From Rhabdornis inornatus (Eukaryota; Chordata; Aves; Passeriformes; Rhabdornithidae): a stretch of 64,000 nt of DNA. The stretch lies in assembly GCA_013397075.1 (NCBI GenBank), contig VWZS01011030.1, positions 131,334-195,333 on the forward strand, read 5' to 3'. The notes beneath the pieces were generated by a model. It saw only the letters and a program-made list of their open reading frames with translations. It did no database searches and was not told the origin of the DNA. The position numbers were made by a program, and so were the translations under genes. Position 1 is the stretch's first letter; every line of letters starts with the position of its first letter. Shown here piece after piece: positions 62,931-64,000 of this stretch.

Positions 62931-64000
62931 CTATTATGGGAGACAAGACAGCAAAATAGGATGGGTAAGGTGGAAGAGAGATTGAAGAAAAGGAAGGGAG
63001 GGAAAAAACAGAACTCTTGAGGTCTCTGCATTACCAAATATTGTTTTCATAATTATTCAAGCCAAAAGCAATATTTTCTAAATTCCACTGCTTCTGTTTC
63101 TGTGCTTGTTTAATAAGTTACACTACAGAAGTCCTATTACCTCTTCCTACATTTTTTCCTAACAGATTTCATTTTTCACTCTCTTGGCTCTTGTCCATTC
63201 CATTAAGATCACACATAGGCAGAGAGAATCTTAATAATTATATAACATAGATTCCAGCCCTGCATTTTGCAAGTTCAGCAAAATTCTATCTGGAGCATTC
63301 CAGCTAAGCCAGCAAGGAATTAAACCAAAAACCCAGGTACCTACACTTTCTTTATGTACTACACAAAGAACTGGTAAGTAATCCAGTCCTGGCCCAGAAA
63401 ATGTCCAGTCCAGGTACCAGCCAGCCATTCTAGTGTGCACATCTGGATTGAGAGATGGGCTACCAACAAAATAGCACAATGGTTTGTGTACTTATCACTT
63501 GTCAGTCCTTCAGTAGCCCACAGAGAATTTGATTCAACCTTGACAATCTAACTCAGCAAAGAACTTGCTAGGACATCAGCAAAAATTCCCTCCCACCCTC
63601 CAACAGCTCTGGAATATGCATGAGACTGCACTTCACCCCTGTCTTTTCAGACTTCCATTCATCAGAGGGAGCAAGGAAGGAACCTATTGTTACCAAATGG
63701 TGGCATTTAATCTCTTCAACCTTATTTCTGCACAGTTCCTCAGATACAGCATCATTCACAAATTCATCACAATGTCCAGAAGATATCAGATGCCTCACTT
63801 AGACTCAGATCCCTACTATGTTTTTGCTCCATCTCTTATCTCTGAAAATATTGTCACTAGTGTTTTGATTTATTATGGATAACTGCTAACATCATAAATA
63901 ACAATGTGAACGTGACAATAACCTATTTGGTCAATTTTGGCATTTACAAAAAGCCCATATTTTGTTCTCTGTTCTGAGAAATAGTCAGGTACATGCATAC
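62931..64000 (-). other. DNM3 intron, partial, runs off the window
   Basis: Intron upstream of the stalk exon. It ends at 62931 with a good pyrimidine tract (plus-strand purines at 62933-63006). The preceding dynamin exon (segment ending KTKDQ-V) was looked for and is not in these 1,070 bases. No repeat was recognised. Confidence 0.7.

Larger units (their letters stand above)
1..64000 (-). other. DNM3: Dynamin-3 gene (DNM3), internal part: four exons and flanking introns
   Basis: The window covers an internal part of the gene for dynamin-3, a large GTPase that assembles around membrane necks and drives vesicle fission, mainly at synapses and in testis. Four exons on the minus strand (62930-62860, 59421-59373, 57728-57699, 51006-50893) translate in one continuous frame running from the end of the stalk region into the PH domain. 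The paralogue call rests on residues I recall as DNM3-specific: IDIQVSYINTNHEDF, QRSSQV and the GTNLPPSRQI insert. DNM1 and DNM2 read differently at these points. Upstream exons (GTPase domain) and downstream exons (rest of PH, GED, proline-rich tail) lie outside the window. The antisense mir-199a-2/mir-214 cluster inside the intron after the first PH exon independently confirms the locus, because this nesting is conserved in vertebrates. Confidence 0.96.

Noticed and set aside
1..64000. CRISPR arrays, tRNA or rRNA genes, operons or other prokaryotic systems
   Set aside because: None was seen. The window is vertebrate intronic DNA, and the short open frames do not have prokaryotic gene structure.

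Overview
This window is vertebrate nuclear DNA, almost certainly from a bird. It is AT-rich and intron-dominated, has no bacterial-style gene packing, and carries truncated CR1 LINE fragments whose 3'-end sequence is typical of avian genomes. I cannot tell which bird.

The whole window lies inside the dynamin-3 gene (DNM3), which is read on the minus strand. Four consecutive coding exons sit at the right-hand end. In transcription order they are 62930-62860 (end of the middle/stalk region), 59421-59373 (linker to the PH domain), 57728-57699 (a 30-nt microexon encoding GTNLPPSRQI) and 51006-50893 (start of the lipid-binding PH domain). Reading phases join perfectly across all three junctions. 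Nothing resembling the next exon (rest of the PH domain) was found by eye in 1-50892, so this intron is at least 50.9 kb long and its far end is outside the window. No protein-coding exon was found there; the longest open frames look like chance.

Nested in that intron on the opposite (plus) strand is the conserved microRNA host locus DNM3OS. The mir-199a-2 hairpin is at about 40852-40961 and mir-214 at 46744-46853, with mature 5p starts 5.9 kb apart. The 4 kb-scale interval between them is AT-rich and without recognisable interspersed repeats. A perfect CArg-type SRF site, a CRE-like site, a Twist-type E-box and a CpG-enriched patch lie within about 350 bases upstream of mir-199a-2 and are a plausible promoter. 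Read on the minus strand (DNM3 sense), the mir-214 hairpin contains an exact match to the mature human 'mirror' microRNA miR-3120-3p.

The remaining sequence is intron: three CR1 fragments (4855-5105, 9793-10241, 61605-61830), a 97-bp tandem duplication (16808-16988), a long GGA/GGAGAA purine tract (28295-28405), a G-quadruplex-type motif (22933-22955), short AT tracts and a poly-T run. In combined function, DNM3 encodes a membrane-fission GTPase, while the antisense transcript delivers two mesenchyme-associated microRNAs from inside its intron. No previously unknown system is evident. The most interesting points are the sense/antisense hairpin arrangement at mir-214, the putative SRF-linked promoter, and the microexon with a weak donor.
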